Part shown: one piece after another, positions 45,626 to 55,219 of the stretch | How positions within the stretch are numbered: the first letter of the stretch is position 1 | Layout of the letters: every line of letters starts with the position of its first letter | NCBI RefSeq assembly: GCF_020404765.1 | Contig: NZ_JAIVEM010000023.1 | Coordinates: 1 to 64,000 of the forward strand | DNA length: 64,000 nucleotides | DNA from: Paenibacillus sp. BJ-4 | GTDB taxonomy: Bacteria > Bacillota > Bacilli > Paenibacillales > Paenibacillaceae | Direction of reading: 5' to 3' | Made by a program: the position numbers and the translations under genes | The notes under the pieces: generated by a model | Database searches by the model: none | What the model was told of the DNA's origin: nothing | Seen by the model: only the letters and a program-made list of their open reading frames with translations

Positions 45626-46453
45626 ATGAACAACTCCATGATTGGCGCAATGGTGTCGATGGCCAGTGTGCAACAGCGTTTGGATTTGATTGCCGATAAT
45701 ATCGCCAATATCAATACGACTGGTTATAAGAGTAAACAGGGTTCCTTTGAAGATGTGCTTGCTAATGTAAAGCAACAACCTTCATCGTATCTCCAAAATG
45801 GGCGGGCTATGCCGCTCGGTTATAATTTGGGCTACGGAGTTAAAACAGCCTCAATTATGAAAAATATGGAACAGGGTTCGCTCAAGGAGACGGGGCTTCC
45901 TACCGATCTGGCGATCCAGGGTAATGCCATGTTTGAAGTTCAGGGCAATGGGCAAAAAGCTTGGACTCGTGACGGCAGCTTTCATTTTATTCCTGATCCG
46001 AATGACAGTGCAACGATGATGTTGACCACGGCTGAAGGCTATTCGGTACTGGACAACAATGATATTCCTGTGACTGCGCCAGCAGGCTCCAAGGTAGCCA
46101 TTAATTCGGATGGTGAGTTGTTGATTCGTGCTAATGGGACGGGCGAACCAACAGCTGGTCAGCGAATCAAGCTGATGGATGTTCAGCGTCCAGAAGGACT
46201 GGAACAGCGGGATGATAACCTGTTCGTATTAGCGAATGGAGTAACAGAAGCAAATGTATTCGGTGCAGCAGGTGTAGCGGGTGCTGTTCCAACAGACGTA
46301 TCCGTGCGTTCCGGTTACCTGGAACAGTCCAACGTGGATTTAGCGGGTGAAATGACAGATATGATGCAAGTTCAGCGGATGTATCAAATGGCAGCGCGGG
46401 CGCTGACCTCTAGCGATACGATGATGAACCTGGCTAACAATCTGAGGGCTTAG
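45626..46453 (+). CDS. flhP: Flagellar hook-basal body protein FlhP (FlgG-like rod protein)
   Basis: A 275-aa rod protein paralogous to FlhO: N-terminal MVSMASVQQRLDLIADNIANINTTGYKSKQG and C-terminal NVDLAGEMTDMMQVQRMYQMAARALTSSDTMMNLANNL. GGGGG lies eight bases before ATG 45626; GTG 45623 is an alternative. A small membrane-protein gene follows 10 bases later. Confidence 0.93.
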   Translation: MNNSMIGAMVSMASVQQRLDLIADNIANINTTGYKSKQGSFEDVLANVKQQPSSYLQNGRAMPLGYNLGYGVKTASIMKNMEQGSLKETGLPTDLAIQGNAMFEVQGNGQKAWTRDGSFHFIPDPNDSATMMLTTAEGYSVLDNNDIPVTAPAGSKVAINSDGELLIRANGTGEPTAGQRIKLMDVQRPEGLEQRDDNLFVLANGVTEANVFGAAGVAGAVPTDVSVRSGYLEQSNVDLAGEMTDMMQVQRMYQMAARALTSSDTMMNLANNLRA

Positions 46454-46463
46454 GGATTTGGTG

Positions 46464-46676
46464 ATGAAAGAAGAACAATCCGCTTCCCGTCCAGTTCCTG
46501 AAAAGACGAAGTCCCGCTGGCGTACTGCCCGTTATTTCGTAGTTCCGCTGCTGCTCCTGTTTTCGCTGTTAGGTGGTTTAATTGCAGGATACGTGATTGT
46601 AGGCAAACAAGGACTGGCAGGCGTATTTGAATGGAAAACCTGGCAGCATGTCATTGATCTTATATTTGCGCCTTAG
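46464..46676 (+). CDS. Small EpuA-like (PF11772, 'RNA polymerase subunit beta' family) membrane protein
   Basis: A 70-aa protein with a charged N-terminus (KEEQSASRPVPEKTKSRWR), one membrane helix (FVVPLLLLFSLLGGLIAGYVIVG) and a Trp-containing C-terminus. This is the layout of the EpuA family, often misnamed DNA-directed RNA polymerase subunit beta and commonly located near mbl/flhOP in Firmicutes. Its role is unknown. ATG 46464 follows flhP by ten bases and is probably co-transcribed. Confidence 0.7.
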   Translation: MKEEQSASRPVPEKTKSRWRTARYFVVPLLLLFSLLGGLIAGYVIVGKQGLAGVFEWKTWQHVIDLIFAP

Positions 46677-46683
46677 TTTACTT

Positions 46684-46866
46684 TAAAAGAGTGGGTGGCG
46701 GGCAAAGACAGCTCCGCGAATGTTTGATCTTACGATCGCTGTTGCAACGGGATTTTCTTATTTTATAAGTTATTCAGTTGTAAAAATCCCGTTGCAAAGG
46801 CGAACGCTAACGCTTCTCCAGATTCAAATCCTTCGCTCCGCTGCTGCCCGCCATCAGAGCCACTTT
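46684..46866. repeat. Long imperfect palindromic element, copy 1
   Basis: Nested complementary blocks run from AAAG (46684) to CTTT (46866): GGCGGGCA/TGCTGCCCGCC, CAGC/GCTG, GCGAA/TTCGC, TTTGA/TCAAA, and a 14-bp inner stem ending TGCAACGGGATTTT / AAAATCCCGTTGCA around a ~25-base AT-rich loop. No coding potential or transposase. Arm blocks are shared with copy 2. Confidence 0.75.
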
Positions 46867-46906
46867 AATTAAAATAAACCGCCCGCAATTGTGTGGGGAG
46901 TAATAA

Positions 46907-46946
46907 GAAAACAAAACCCTGTGCCAGTGGCGCAGGGTTTTGTTTT
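46907..46946 (+). terminator. Strong bidirectional-looking terminator hairpin
   Basis: ACAAAACCCTG / CAGGGTTTTGT with inner GCCAGTGGC, A-rich on the left and T-rich on the right. It may end the flhP transcript or insulate the repeat region. Confidence 0.75.
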
Positions 46947-47053
46947 GCCTTTAACGGCAGGAGCCTCCAGCGTAGCGCGTATGGATTGCAGCCAATGAAG
47001 GCCATCGCAGAGGCCTTCGGTTTTGTTCCGCCCTCCGACAAGCGAGTATTATT

Positions 47054-47253
47054 GAAGCGAGGCTTTCTTTTTGAGCCAAAAGTAACTCGGCGGAGGGGAT
47101 GGAATCGTTCTGAAGAAGCGATAGCGTTCGCCTTTAACCTCGGATTTTACTCTTGAATTCTTATACAATGAAAAAATCCGAGGTTAACAGCGATCGGAAG
47201 AATGATCCATCTCCGCAGCCCGTCCACCTTGACTCAAATTGAAGCTCCGCTTC
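47054..47253. repeat. Long imperfect palindromic element, copy 2
   Basis: Arms run from GAAGCG (47054) to CGCTTC (47253), with TTTGAG/CTCAAA, GGATGGA/TCCATC, and a perfect 15-bp inner stem TTAACCTCGGATTTT (47134-47148) / AAAATCCGAGGTTAA (47173-47187). The blocks CGATCGCTGTT and AGCGTTCGCCTTT are shared with copy 1, but the inner stem differs in both arms together. A spurious ORF (46893-47156) crosses it. Confidence 0.75.
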
Positions 47254-47570
47254 ACCCCATAATAGGAGCAACCAATATGGTACTTCCGCGTAATTTTCTT
47301 TTTGCATCCGATAACTGTATAATGATGGGGAGTTTATAACACTGCGGGTAAGACCAAACACGGGCAAAAGGGCCTCTTCCGCCTCTGGTTGCGTAACCGA
47401 CGGAAAAAGCCCCTTATCTCAACCTTCACTTCTGCAGTAGGTGAAGGATATCTATCATTGTTGCCGCTTTGCACTGTTTTTATGCAGCACAGGTAGGGTA
47501 ATATTATGCTTGCAGCCATTCATGATTGGTACAAAACCAAACCTGCAAGCGGGAGGAGTTATTAAGGTAA
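47254..47570. other. Gene-free stretch before fabZ with one complex hairpin
   Basis: GGGC...TTCCG...GGTT-GCGT-AACC...CGGAA...GCCC at 47370-47412 can form a branched hairpin; on the minus strand it is followed by TTTT. A -10-like TATAAT is at 47318-47323. No gene is seen. Confidence 0.5.
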
Positions 47571-48017
47571 ATGGACAAATTGCAATTGGATGTTAATCAA
47601 ATTCAGGAAATCATTCCCCATCGACCGCCATTTTTGTTGGTGGATCGCATCATTGAGCTGGAGGAAGGGGTAAGAGCAGTAGGTATTAAAAATGTAACGA
47701 TGAGTGAGCCTCATTTCATCGGACATTTTCCGGGGTATCCGGTCATGCCTGGTGTGCTGATCACCGAAGCACTGGCTCAGGTTGGGGCTGTTGCATTACT
47801 GCATTTAGAGAAAAATCGGGGCAAAATCGGTTTCTTGGCAGGGCTGGATGGTTTCCGCTTCCGTGGACAGGTGGTTCCTGGGGATACGCTGACGCTTGAA
47901 GTGGAAATAACCCGTTCCAAAGGGGCATTCGGCAAGGGGAAAGCTACGGCTAAAGTAGGCGATACGGTAGTAGCTGAGGGCGAGATTATGTTTGCTTTAT
48001 CCGATCCTCCCCAATAA
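47571..48017 (+). CDS. fabZ: 3-hydroxyacyl-ACP dehydratase
   Basis: A 148-aa hot-dog-fold dehydratase of fatty-acid elongation. The catalytic His is in [14 protein letters not shown] (~50-63) and the Glu in [23 protein letters not shown] opens the family domain. GGAGGAG lies 12 bases before ATG 47571. It stands alone without other fab genes, as in Bacillus (ywpB) near flhP. Confidence 0.95.
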   Translation: MDKLQLDVNQIQEIIPHRPPFLLVDRIIELEEGVRAVGIKNVTMSEPHFIGHFPGYPVMPGVLITEALAQVGAVALLHLEKNRGKIGFLAGLDGFRFRGQVVPGDTLTLEVEITRSKGAFGKGKATAKVGDTVVAEGEIMFALSDPPQ

Positions 48018-48113
48018 GCAAGCTCTGCTGACATAAGCACGACGTTTGAACCGAGTGCATGTGTACATAGAAATCCTGTTTTGACAACCAAAAATGGAGA
48101 GGGGAAATTCCGT

Positions 48114-49832
48114 ATGACGCAGTTGAGTAAAAAAGCACTAGAAGGCATTGAGAGCTGGCTGCAAGACCCTTATATTGATGAAGAGACCAAACAGGAGTTG
48201 CGCGCATTGGAGGGCAACGAGCAGGAGCTGGAGGATCGCTTTTACAAAGAGTTGGAATTTGGTACAGGTGGTTTGCGTGGAGTAATTGGGGCAGGCAGCA
48301 ACCGAATGAACCGCTACGTCATTGGACGTGCGACTCAAGGGCTGGCTCGCTATATTTTAGAGCAGCATGCTGGAAAAGAAGGCAAGCCTTCGGTTGTTAT
48401 TGCACATGATTCGCGTCATTTCTCGCCGGAGTTTGCACTGGATGCAGCCTTGGTGCTGGCAGGCAACGGTATCGTAGCTAAGTTGTTCCCGTCCCTGCGT
48501 CCGACGCCCCAGCTTTCGTTTAGCGTACGTCATTTGGGAGCCAGTGGGGGGATTGTTATAACTGCGAGCCATAACCCGCCTGAATATAATGGATACAAGG
48601 TATACAATAATGAAGGTGGCCAGCTTGTTCCTGATCAGGCTGAACAGGTGATTGGTTATATCCGTGAGGTTCCTACTTTTGCTGATATTCACAGTTTGAC
48701 CCGTGAAGAAGCAGAGGCACAGGGACTGCTGGTTTGGCTTGGAGAAGAGAAAGATGAAGCGTTTGTAGAGACGGTGGCCAGTGTGAGTGTGAACCGTGAG
48801 CTGATTACAGCTGGGCCAGGCAAAAACTTCAAGGTTGTGTTTACACCTCTCCATGGGACTGGAAATGTGCCGGTGCGTCGTGTGCTGGAGAAAATCGGCT
48901 TTGAGCAAGTGCATATTGTACCTGAGCAAGAGCTGCCTGATGCTGAGTTTTCCACCGTCAAATCGCCGAACCCAGAAGAACGTGATGCATTCAAGTTAGC
49001 GATTGCATTGGGCGAGAAGATTGGTGCGGATTTGTTGATCGGAACAGACCCTGATGCTGACCGCATGGGGGCGGTTGTGAAGAACCGTGACGGCGAATAT
49101 GTGGTATTGTCTGGGAATCAGTCCGGCGCGATTATGGTGTACTACTTATTGAATCAGCTAAAGGAAACCGGCAAGCTTCCGAATAACGGGGCGGTCATCA
49201 AAACCATCGTAACCAGCGAAATGGGCGCAGTCATTGCCGAACATTTTGGAGCAACTGTGTTTAACACGCTAACTGGCTTTAAATATATTGGTGAGAAAAT
49301 GAACCAGTTTGAACAAACGGGAGATTATACCTACCTGTTCGGTTATGAAGAGAGCTACGGCTATTTGGCAGGCAATTATGCTCGCGACAAGGATGCTGTT
49401 CTAGCGGCCATGCTGATTGCTGAAGCTGCTGCTTATTACAGCACACAAGGTAAGACGCTGTATGATGTTTTACAAGAGCTGTACGAGCAGTTTGGATACT
49501 TCCTTGAGAAGCTGGAGTCTCGTACACTGAAGGGCAAGGACGGAGTGGCGCAGATTCAGGGCAAAATGACGGATTGGCGCAGCAACGCCCCTCAAGAGAT
49601 TGCAGGCGTGAAGGTAGACAAGGTGCTGGACTACTCGCAAGGATTGGACGGACTCCCACAAGAAAATGTACTCAAATTTTTACTGGAGGACGGTTCATGG
49701 TTCTGCCTGCGTCCTTCTGGTACTGAGCCAAAAATCAAAGTATACTTCGCGGTAAGCGGTTCTTCGCTGGCAGATGCTGAGCAAAGAATCAGCCGTTTGG
49801 TGGATGCTGTTATGGCGCGCGTAGACGCTTGA
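48114..49832 (+). CDS. pgcA: Phosphoglucomutase / phosphomannomutase (PgcA type)
   Basis: A 572-aa alpha-D-phosphohexomutase. The phosphoserine loop ITASHNPPEYNGYKVY lies near residue 155, the Mg site LIGTDPDADRMGAV near residue 310, the sugar-binding loop FGYEESYGYL near residue 410, and the phosphate-binding FCLRPSGTEPKIKVYF at the end. It interconverts glucose-6-P and glucose-1-P for UDP-glucose and wall-polymer synthesis. ATG 48114 has GAGAGGGG upstream; the ORF start at 48081 is less likely. Confidence 0.93.
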   Translation: MTQLSKKALEGIESWLQDPYIDEETKQELRALEGNEQELEDRFYKELEFGTGGLRGVIGAGSNRMNRYVIGRATQGLARYILEQHAGKEGKPSVVIAHDSRHFSPEFALDAALVLAGNGIVAKLFPSLRPTPQLSFSVRHLGASGGIVITASHNPPEYNGYKVYNNEGGQLVPDQAEQVIGYIREVPTFADIHSLTREEAEAQGLLVWLGEEKDEAFVETVASVSVNRELITAGPGKNFKVVFTPLHGTGNVPVRRVLEKIGFEQVHIVPEQELPDAEFSTVKSPNPEERDAFKLAIALGEKIGADLLIGTDPDADRMGAVVKNRDGEYVVLSGNQSGAIMVYYLLNQLKETGKLPNNGAVIKTIVTSEMGAVIAEHFGATVFNTLTGFKYIGEKMNQFEQTGDYTYLFGYEESYGYLAGNYARDKDAVLAAMLIAEAAAYYSTQGKTLYDVLQELYEQFGYFLEKLESRTLKGKDGVAQIQGKMTDWRSNAPQEIAGVKVDKVLDYSQGLDGLPQENVLKFLLEDGSWFCLRPSGTEPKIKVYFAVSGSSLADAEQRISRLVDAVMARVDA

Positions 49833-49887
49833 GACAAATCCATTTATAATAGAATAGGTTAGACAATTAGATATGAAATAAGTATCG

Positions 49888-49927
49888 GTGACCTCTCACG
49901 GCAAAGGGCAGTACGCCGTGGGGGTCA
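49888..49927 (+). terminator. Possible terminator after pgcA
   Basis: GACC..CACGGC / GCCGTG..GGTC hairpin followed by only a short ATTTC tail. It may be weak. Confidence 0.4.
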
Positions 49928-50006
49928 TTTCTATGTTGCAGAATAATCTGGAATAGGCTTTGGGAAAATAGACTTATTGCGGCAACGATATTAAGGAGGT
50001 TCTTTG

Positions 50007-52016
50007 GTGTATCAGAAATGGCAGTATTGGAATACGGCTTCTCGAAAATGGTTGTGGATTCTGGTCGCACTCGGCTTGCTGGCCTCCATTCCAGTCATCG
50101 CCGATCGTGTGAAGACAGAATCTTCAAGTAAAAAAGTAGAGATTGTATTCGATTATCGGGATTTGACAGAGGCAGCTTCGTATCAGGCTCACCCGCAGGA
50201 TTATTTGAACAAGCAGTTGGACCGCTTAAAGCAGGCGGGTGTAAACAGTATGGCGATGTATGAAAGTACGTTGGACGATTTCCGTAAAGCAGGCCGGGTC
50301 GTAACTTATACGACTCAGAACGTTGCTGATTTGGAAAAACGTCTTTCACCTGCAAATGAGAATTTTACGTATGTTGTTTTTGCTGACAAAGAAAATGCTG
50401 AGGCACTAAAGCCGTTAATTGAACGTACGTTTACAAGCCTGGGCATTAACGTAAAGTCATGGAGCTATCAGGGACAAGAAGGGCTGGTTGTGGAAACATC
50501 CCCAGAGGATGCGTATCTTAAGCCGATGCAGCCTGACCCGATTGCTATGAAGCAGCTTCGGAGCAAAGGGTTTTTTATCGTTCCGCGGATGAGTGACAGT
50601 CTTCCTTATAACGAGGAATTGACGGAAGAGATGCTGGCCTCCTTTCAGCAGAATGGTGTGAAACGCATTTTGTTTGAAGGGGATTCGGTTAAAGGCTTTA
50701 CAGATAACGAAAAAGAGCATAGTCTGGCGGCATTTGCGAAATTGCTTAATAAATATGATATTGGCTTGGCTGCTATTGAAAACTTGAAAAAACCACAAGC
50801 AGGCTTCAATAGGCTTGCTTACGATATACACTATAACGTTGTCCGACTGTATTCTCTGAGCGACAAGGATTCAACGCTTGATGTCGAGACCTTGGCAGAT
50901 CGTTTTGCATTGGCGACCAAGGATCGCAATATTCGCATGCTATATCTTAATACTGCCCCTACGCGCAGCGTGGCTGAGGCTAAAGTAAAGGATTCGGTAG
51001 ACAATCTGATCCACAGCTTGGACGAGCCAGGTAACGCTGTACAACGGATGGAGAAAAAGGGATTTGAGCTCGGACAGGCTGAACCATTCAAGGTGGTTGA
51101 TTCGTCAATTCAACGCTACCTGAAAATGGTCGTCGTACTGGGTGCACTTGCATTCTTCTCCATAATGGTGTCCTATTTTGCCCCGGTATTGACCTTGCTG
51201 GTCTTTATAGTCGGTTTGGTTGGCTCCGCAGGTCTTTATGTCCTGAACTCCAGCTTGATGGAGCAAGGCTTGGCGTTGCTCGCAGCAATAAGCGGCCCTA
51301 CAGTAGCAATGGTTATTGCCGTACGTACTGTTAGAATTAAACATGAACAGGAACTTTCCACAGGTCAGCGGTTGGTTCAAACCCTTATCCTGTACGTGCG
51401 GACAGCAATTTTGTCGCTGGCTGCGGTGCCTTTTGTTGTTGCGCTGTTGAATAGTATTGCTTATAGCCTTGTATTGAACCAGTTTAGAGGTGTGAGCTTG
51501 CTTCATATTCTGCCAATCTTTTTGGCTGCGATATATATTTTCTTTTATCGTGACGTTTCTATACGTGAGGAAATTTCCAAGTTGCTCCGCACGCCGATTA
51601 CCGTACTGTGGGTAGTTGCATTGGCTGTTATCGGAGCTGCAGGGTATTACTATCTGACTCGTACCGGAAATGCGGGTACAGTGTCGAATACGGAGCTGGT
51701 GTTCCGGAATTTTCTTGAGAATGCGTTTGGTGTGCGTCCGCGTAATAAGGAATTCTTGATGGCACACCCACTGTTTATTGCGGGAGCGTTCTTGGCGCTG
51801 AAATATCGCAAAGCGATCTATTTATTGATTATAGCTGCTATCGGTCAAGCTTCTATGGTGGATACCTTTGCTCACATTCACTCTCCAGCGGCACTCTCGC
51901 TTAGTCGCGGATTACTAGGATTGGGACTGGGTCTGCTTCTGGGAATTATCGCAATTGTCGTGTGGCAAGTGCTGGAAGGATGTTGGAAGAAATGGTCACC
52001 ACAGCTCAAACGATAA
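50007..52016 (+). CDS. DUF5693-family membrane protein, upstream of csaB
   Basis: A 669-aa protein: an N-terminal helix (WLWILVALGLLASIPVIAD), a ~330-residue extracellular domain with TIM-barrel-like features (NKQLDRLKQAGVNSMAMYESTL, VKRILFEGDSV), and eight or so membrane helices from residue ~370. This matches DUF5693, known mainly from Paenibacillus/Bacillus csaB neighbourhoods and of unknown function. GTG 50007 has GGAGG seven bases upstream. The gene overlaps csaB, which suggests coupling to wall-polymer pyruvylation or export. Confidence 0.75.
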   Translation: MYQKWQYWNTASRKWLWILVALGLLASIPVIADRVKTESSSKKVEIVFDYRDLTEAASYQAHPQDYLNKQLDRLKQAGVNSMAMYESTLDDFRKAGRVVTYTTQNVADLEKRLSPANENFTYVVFADKENAEALKPLIERTFTSLGINVKSWSYQGQEGLVVETSPEDAYLKPMQPDPIAMKQLRSKGFFIVPRMSDSLPYNEELTEEMLASFQQNGVKRILFEGDSVKGFTDNEKEHSLAAFAKLLNKYDIGLAAIENLKKPQAGFNRLAYDIHYNVVRLYSLSDKDSTLDVETLADRFALATKDRNIRMLYLNTAPTRSVAEAKVKDSVDNLIHSLDEPGNAVQRMEKKGFELGQAEPFKVVDSSIQRYLKMVVVLGALAFFSIMVSYFAPVLTLLVFIVGLVGSAGLYVLNSSLMEQGLALLAAISGPTVAMVIAVRTVRIKHEQELSTGQRLVQTLILYVRTAILSLAAVPFVVALLNSIAYSLVLNQFRGVSLLHILPIFLAAIYIFFYRDVSIREEISKLLRTPITVLWVVALAVIGAAGYYYLTRTGNAGTVSNTELVFRNFLENAFGVRPRNKEFLMAHPLFIAGAFLALKYRKAIYLLIIAAIGQASMVDTFAHIHSPAALSLSRGLLGLGLGLLLGIIAIVVWQVLEGCWKKWSPQLKR

Positions 52017-53119
52017 TAATCTCGGGTTATTACGGCTTTCGCAATAGTGGAGACGAGGCGGTACTCAAGTCCATTTTGACTGCGTTAGAGGAGGAAAGTC
52101 GTCAGGCCGGAATTACGGTTAAGCCTGTTGTTCTGTCTTCCGACCCCGCATGGACAAAGAAAATGTATGGAGTAGAAGCTGTCCCACGTATGAGTCTGGG
52201 GGAGGTTCGAAGAGCAATTCAAAACAGCGACGGGCTAATCAGTGGTGGCGGAAGCTTGCTGCAGGACGCGACAAGTCCCAAAAGCATTCCTTATTACCTT
52301 GCCATTCTCAAGTTGGCTCAATGGGCCGGAAAGCCGACGTTTGTATATGCTCAGGGCATTGGTCCGGTGCAACGAAAGATATTTTATCCCATGATCCGGT
52401 CTGTGTTTCAACGCTGCGAATATGTATCTGTAAGAGATAAGCAATCCGCCGCATTACTGGGTGGTATGAAGCTTGAGCGCCCGCCTATCGAGGTTGTTCC
52501 CGATCCGGTAATGGGACTACCATTGCCCTCAGCTTCCGAGCAAGCGGCTGAGAATAATCGGGATGAACTTCCGATCGTTGGCGTGTCAGTACGCTACTGG
52601 GACAAGGAGCATCGCGATTTAAAGGCTATCGCAGACGGTCTGAAAAAATTAGCTGCTGGACGCCGCATACACTTGCGTTTCTTACCTTTCCATTTGCCTG
52701 ACGACGAGCAGGCTTCAAGGATGGTAATGGATTATTTGGGGGATATTAGGGCAACGGGAAGTCGTGTCAGTATGTGTGATCAGGTTACCGATCCTCAGCA
52801 GATGCTTTTGGAAGTCAGTCGTTGCAGCTTGATGATCGGGATGAGGCTGCACAGCTTGATCTATGCAGCATCCCATCATGTGCCCCCGTTGGGGATATCC
52901 TACGATCCCAAAATTGATCATTTCCTCAGTCGCGTCGGCAGCCAGCCTGTAGGCACTACAGAAGCGCTGGATGGACAAAAGCTGGCTCAAGAGGCTGTGC
53001 GGCTGCTAGACGAGCGAAATCAATGGATCGAGAGCCAGGGAGCGGCAATTGCTTTGTTGAAGAGCGAGGCCCGTTTGCCGGCACAGCATATCATTAATTA
53101 CTTGTGTCGCAAAGGATGA
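51992..53119 (+). CDS. csaB: Polysaccharide pyruvyl transferase CsaB
   Basis: A 375-aa enzyme that transfers pyruvate from PEP to the secondary cell wall polymer, creating the ketal bound by SLH domains. Motifs: GYYGFRNSGDEAVLKSI near the N-terminus, LISGGGSLLQDATSPKSIPYYL (~77-98), FVYAQGIGPV, and SLMIGMRLHSLIYA near residue 285. The start is uncertain (ATG 51992 or 51980, both inside the preceding gene). It overlaps both neighbours, so the cluster is one operon. Confidence 0.93.
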   Translation: MVTTAQTIIISGYYGFRNSGDEAVLKSILTALEEESRQAGITVKPVVLSSDPAWTKKMYGVEAVPRMSLGEVRRAIQNSDGLISGGGSLLQDATSPKSIPYYLAILKLAQWAGKPTFVYAQGIGPVQRKIFYPMIRSVFQRCEYVSVRDKQSAALLGGMKLERPPIEVVPDPVMGLPLPSASEQAAENNRDELPIVGVSVRYWDKEHRDLKAIADGLKKLAAGRRIHLRFLPFHLPDDEQASRMVMDYLGDIRATGSRVSMCDQVTDPQQMLLEVSRCSLMIGMRLHSLIYAASHHVPPLGISYDPKIDHFLSRVGSQPVGTTEALDGQKLAQEAVRLLDERNQWIESQGAAIALLKSEARLPAQHIINYLCRKG

Positions 53120-53889
53120 TGGATACAGTGACAGTTGATAAGGTTACGAATGTGCCTACCGTCCCGATTTTCGGTGTTCGGGTATCAAGGCTTAATATGA
53201 AAGATACTTTAAATGTATTAATCCAGGCGGTGGAGTCTCGCAGACCCCATCAAGTGATCACTGCCAATCCGATTATGGTTATGGCTGCATTGGAAGACCC
53301 TAAGTACATGTCAGTGATGAAGCAGGCCGAGTTAATTGTTCCAGATGGGACTGGCGTGGTCTGGGCCGCAAATTATGTAGGACATCCTGTACCTGAGCGA
53401 GTGGCGGGTTTTGACTTGTTACATGAATTGCTTAGAGCCGGAGAAAACTATCATTGGAAAGTTTATTTACTCGGTTCAACGTCCGAGGTGATTCAAGCGA
53501 CTGCACAACGGGTACATGAGCTTTATCCTGGAATTACGGTTAGCGGCCAACGTGATGGATTTTTTGGACCCGAAGAGGACGAGGCAGTCATTGCAGCCAT
53601 TCGTGAGGCGAATCCTGATCTGTTGTTTGTAGCACGGGGCGCGGACACACAGGAACCGTGGATTGGTAAATATAAGGAGCAACTGGGCGTGCCGGTTATG
53701 ATGGGGGTTGGCGGTAGTTTCGATATCATTTCTGGTAAAATGAAGAGGGCGCCTAAATTGTTCCAGAAACTCAGAGCCGAGTGGTTGTATAGGCTACTTA
53801 AAGAGCCCAGCCGGTACAAAAGAATGCTTGCGCTGCCGAAATTCGCCGTGAAAGTGATGCGTGAAAAAGAAAACGTCACAAAAGAGTGA
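53119..53889 (+). CDS. tagA: WecG/TagA-family glycosyltransferase
   Basis: A 256-aa GT26 enzyme that adds ManNAc from UDP-ManNAc to lipid-linked GlcNAc-PP, making the linkage unit of wall polymers. Conserved: PIFGVRVSRLNMKDTL, ITANPIMVMAALED, VPDGTGVVWAANYVG with the catalytic Asp, and the C-terminal LRAEWLYRLLKEPSRYKRM. ATG 53116/53119 overlap the csaB stop; GTG 53128 is possible. Confidence 0.92.
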   Translation: MDTVTVDKVTNVPTVPIFGVRVSRLNMKDTLNVLIQAVESRRPHQVITANPIMVMAALEDPKYMSVMKQAELIVPDGTGVVWAANYVGHPVPERVAGFDLLHELLRAGENYHWKVYLLGSTSEVIQATAQRVHELYPGITVSGQRDGFFGPEEDEAVIAAIREANPDLLFVARGADTQEPWIGKYKEQLGVPVMMGVGGSFDIISGKMKRAPKLFQKLRAEWLYRLLKEPSRYKRMLALPKFAVKVMREKENVTKE

Positions 53890-54026
53890 TAAATACCTTG
53901 AATTTGCCTTTAAAAGCCGCTAATTTGCCAGAATATGAAGCTTGGTATTTATTTTTGATCAGAGTATAATTCAATGCGGTTACATCTGAAAGGGATTTGC
54001 TTTAAAATTGGGGGTCGAATGATCAA

Positions 54027-55157
54027 ATGCTATTGATCTATATTATTGGTTTCGTCATGGCACTGGGACTTGCGCTGTTACTGACACCGCTCGTCAAGAA
54101 ATTCGCTGTTAAGGTTGGAGCCGTCGATGTACCGAATGCCCGAAAAGTACATACCCGGATTATGCCGCGACTTGGCGGAATGGGGATTTTCTTGGCGTTT
54201 CTGTTGTCCTTGTTGGCGATTTTGCCTCTAGTACCTGACGGAATGCTGTCCTCACGGGATATTAACTTTATCGCGGCCTTTCTGATTGGCGGTACGCTGA
54301 TTACACTGATTGGTGCTCTCGATGATCGTTTTGATCTCAATGCGAAGTTGAAATTTTTGGCTCAAATTGCCGTTGCTTGTATGGTTGTGTTTGCTTTTGA
54401 TATCCGTGTGGATTTTGTAAATGTACCTTTTCAAGATGCATACTCGTCCTTGGAAAGCTGGATTTCCATTCCGCTTACGATCTTCTGGATTGTAGGTGTA
54501 ACGAATGCCATCAATTTGATTGACGGTCTGGATGGACTGGCTGCGGGTGTTTCAGGAATTGCGATTGGAACCATCTTTGTAATGTCCCTTCTGATGGGCA
54601 ACTACATGGTGGCTATGCTTTGTCTGGTGCTGCTGGGCAGCATTGTCGGATTTTTGTTTTTTAACTTTCATCCCGCTAAAATATTCATGGGTGATACTGG
54701 GTCACTGTTTTTAGGTTTCTGTCTGGCCATGCTGTCCATGCTTGGTTTCAAGCAAATTGCTATCGTATCGTTTATTACGCCATTGATTATTATCGGTGTA
54801 CCTTTATCGGATACATTTTTTGCCATTGTTCGTCGCAAACTTCAGAAAAAACCGATTTTCTCACCGGATAAAGGTCATCTGCATCATTGCTTGCGAGAGC
54901 TAGGTTTCAGTCACAGACAGACCGTATTGATTATTTACTGTATTGCCGCATTTTTCGGCGTATTAGCTGTGATTCAATCGTATGCTGCGCTTAATGAAGC
55001 AAACTGGGTTATCTTTGTCGTGATATGTATTATGATGTTTTTCCTACAGATTGGTGCAGAGGTTATTGGTCTCGTGGGTAAAACAAAGCGTCCAGTGATT
55101 AACACACTGATTCGCTTGTTGGCTAAGCCAGATTCGCAGACGCGATCGAAATTATAA
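54027..55157 (+). CDS. tagO: Undecaprenyl-phosphate N-acetylglucosamine 1-phosphate transferase
   Basis: A 376-aa MraY/WecA-family enzyme with about eleven membrane helices that starts wall-polymer synthesis on undecaprenyl phosphate. Catalytic Asp clusters: GALDDRFDL (~97), NAINLIDGLDGLAAGVSGI (~165-183), HPAKIFMGDTGSLFLGF (~215-231), and the histidine-rich DKGHLHHCLRELGFSHRQTV. ATG 54027 is 137 bases after tagA. A terminator follows. Confidence 0.94.
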   Translation: MLLIYIIGFVMALGLALLLTPLVKKFAVKVGAVDVPNARKVHTRIMPRLGGMGIFLAFLLSLLAILPLVPDGMLSSRDINFIAAFLIGGTLITLIGALDDRFDLNAKLKFLAQIAVACMVVFAFDIRVDFVNVPFQDAYSSLESWISIPLTIFWIVGVTNAINLIDGLDGLAAGVSGIAIGTIFVMSLLMGNYMVAMLCLVLLGSIVGFLFFNFHPAKIFMGDTGSLFLGFCLAMLSMLGFKQIAIVSFITPLIIIGVPLSDTFFAIVRRKLQKKPIFSPDKGHLHHCLRELGFSHRQTVLIIYCIAAFFGVLAVIQSYAALNEANWVIFVVICIMMFFLQIGAEVIGLVGKTKRPVINTLIRLLAKPDSQTRSKL

Positions 55158-55174
55158 ATTTTAATTTTAAAAGT

Positions 55175-55219
55175 AAGTCTTCAAGCTTGGCGGTATGCCG
55201 CGGGTTTGAAGGCTTTTTT
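55175..55219 (+). terminator. Terminator after tagO
   Basis: AAGTCTTCAA...TTTGAAGGCTT hairpin (55175-55215) with inner GGC-GGTAT-GCC, followed by T-run. Confidence 0.85.

Noticed and set aside
46893..47156. An 87-codon plus-strand ORF between flhP and fabZ
   Set aside because: It runs through the terminator hairpin and one arm of palindromic element copy 2; no ribosome binding site and no protein-like composition.
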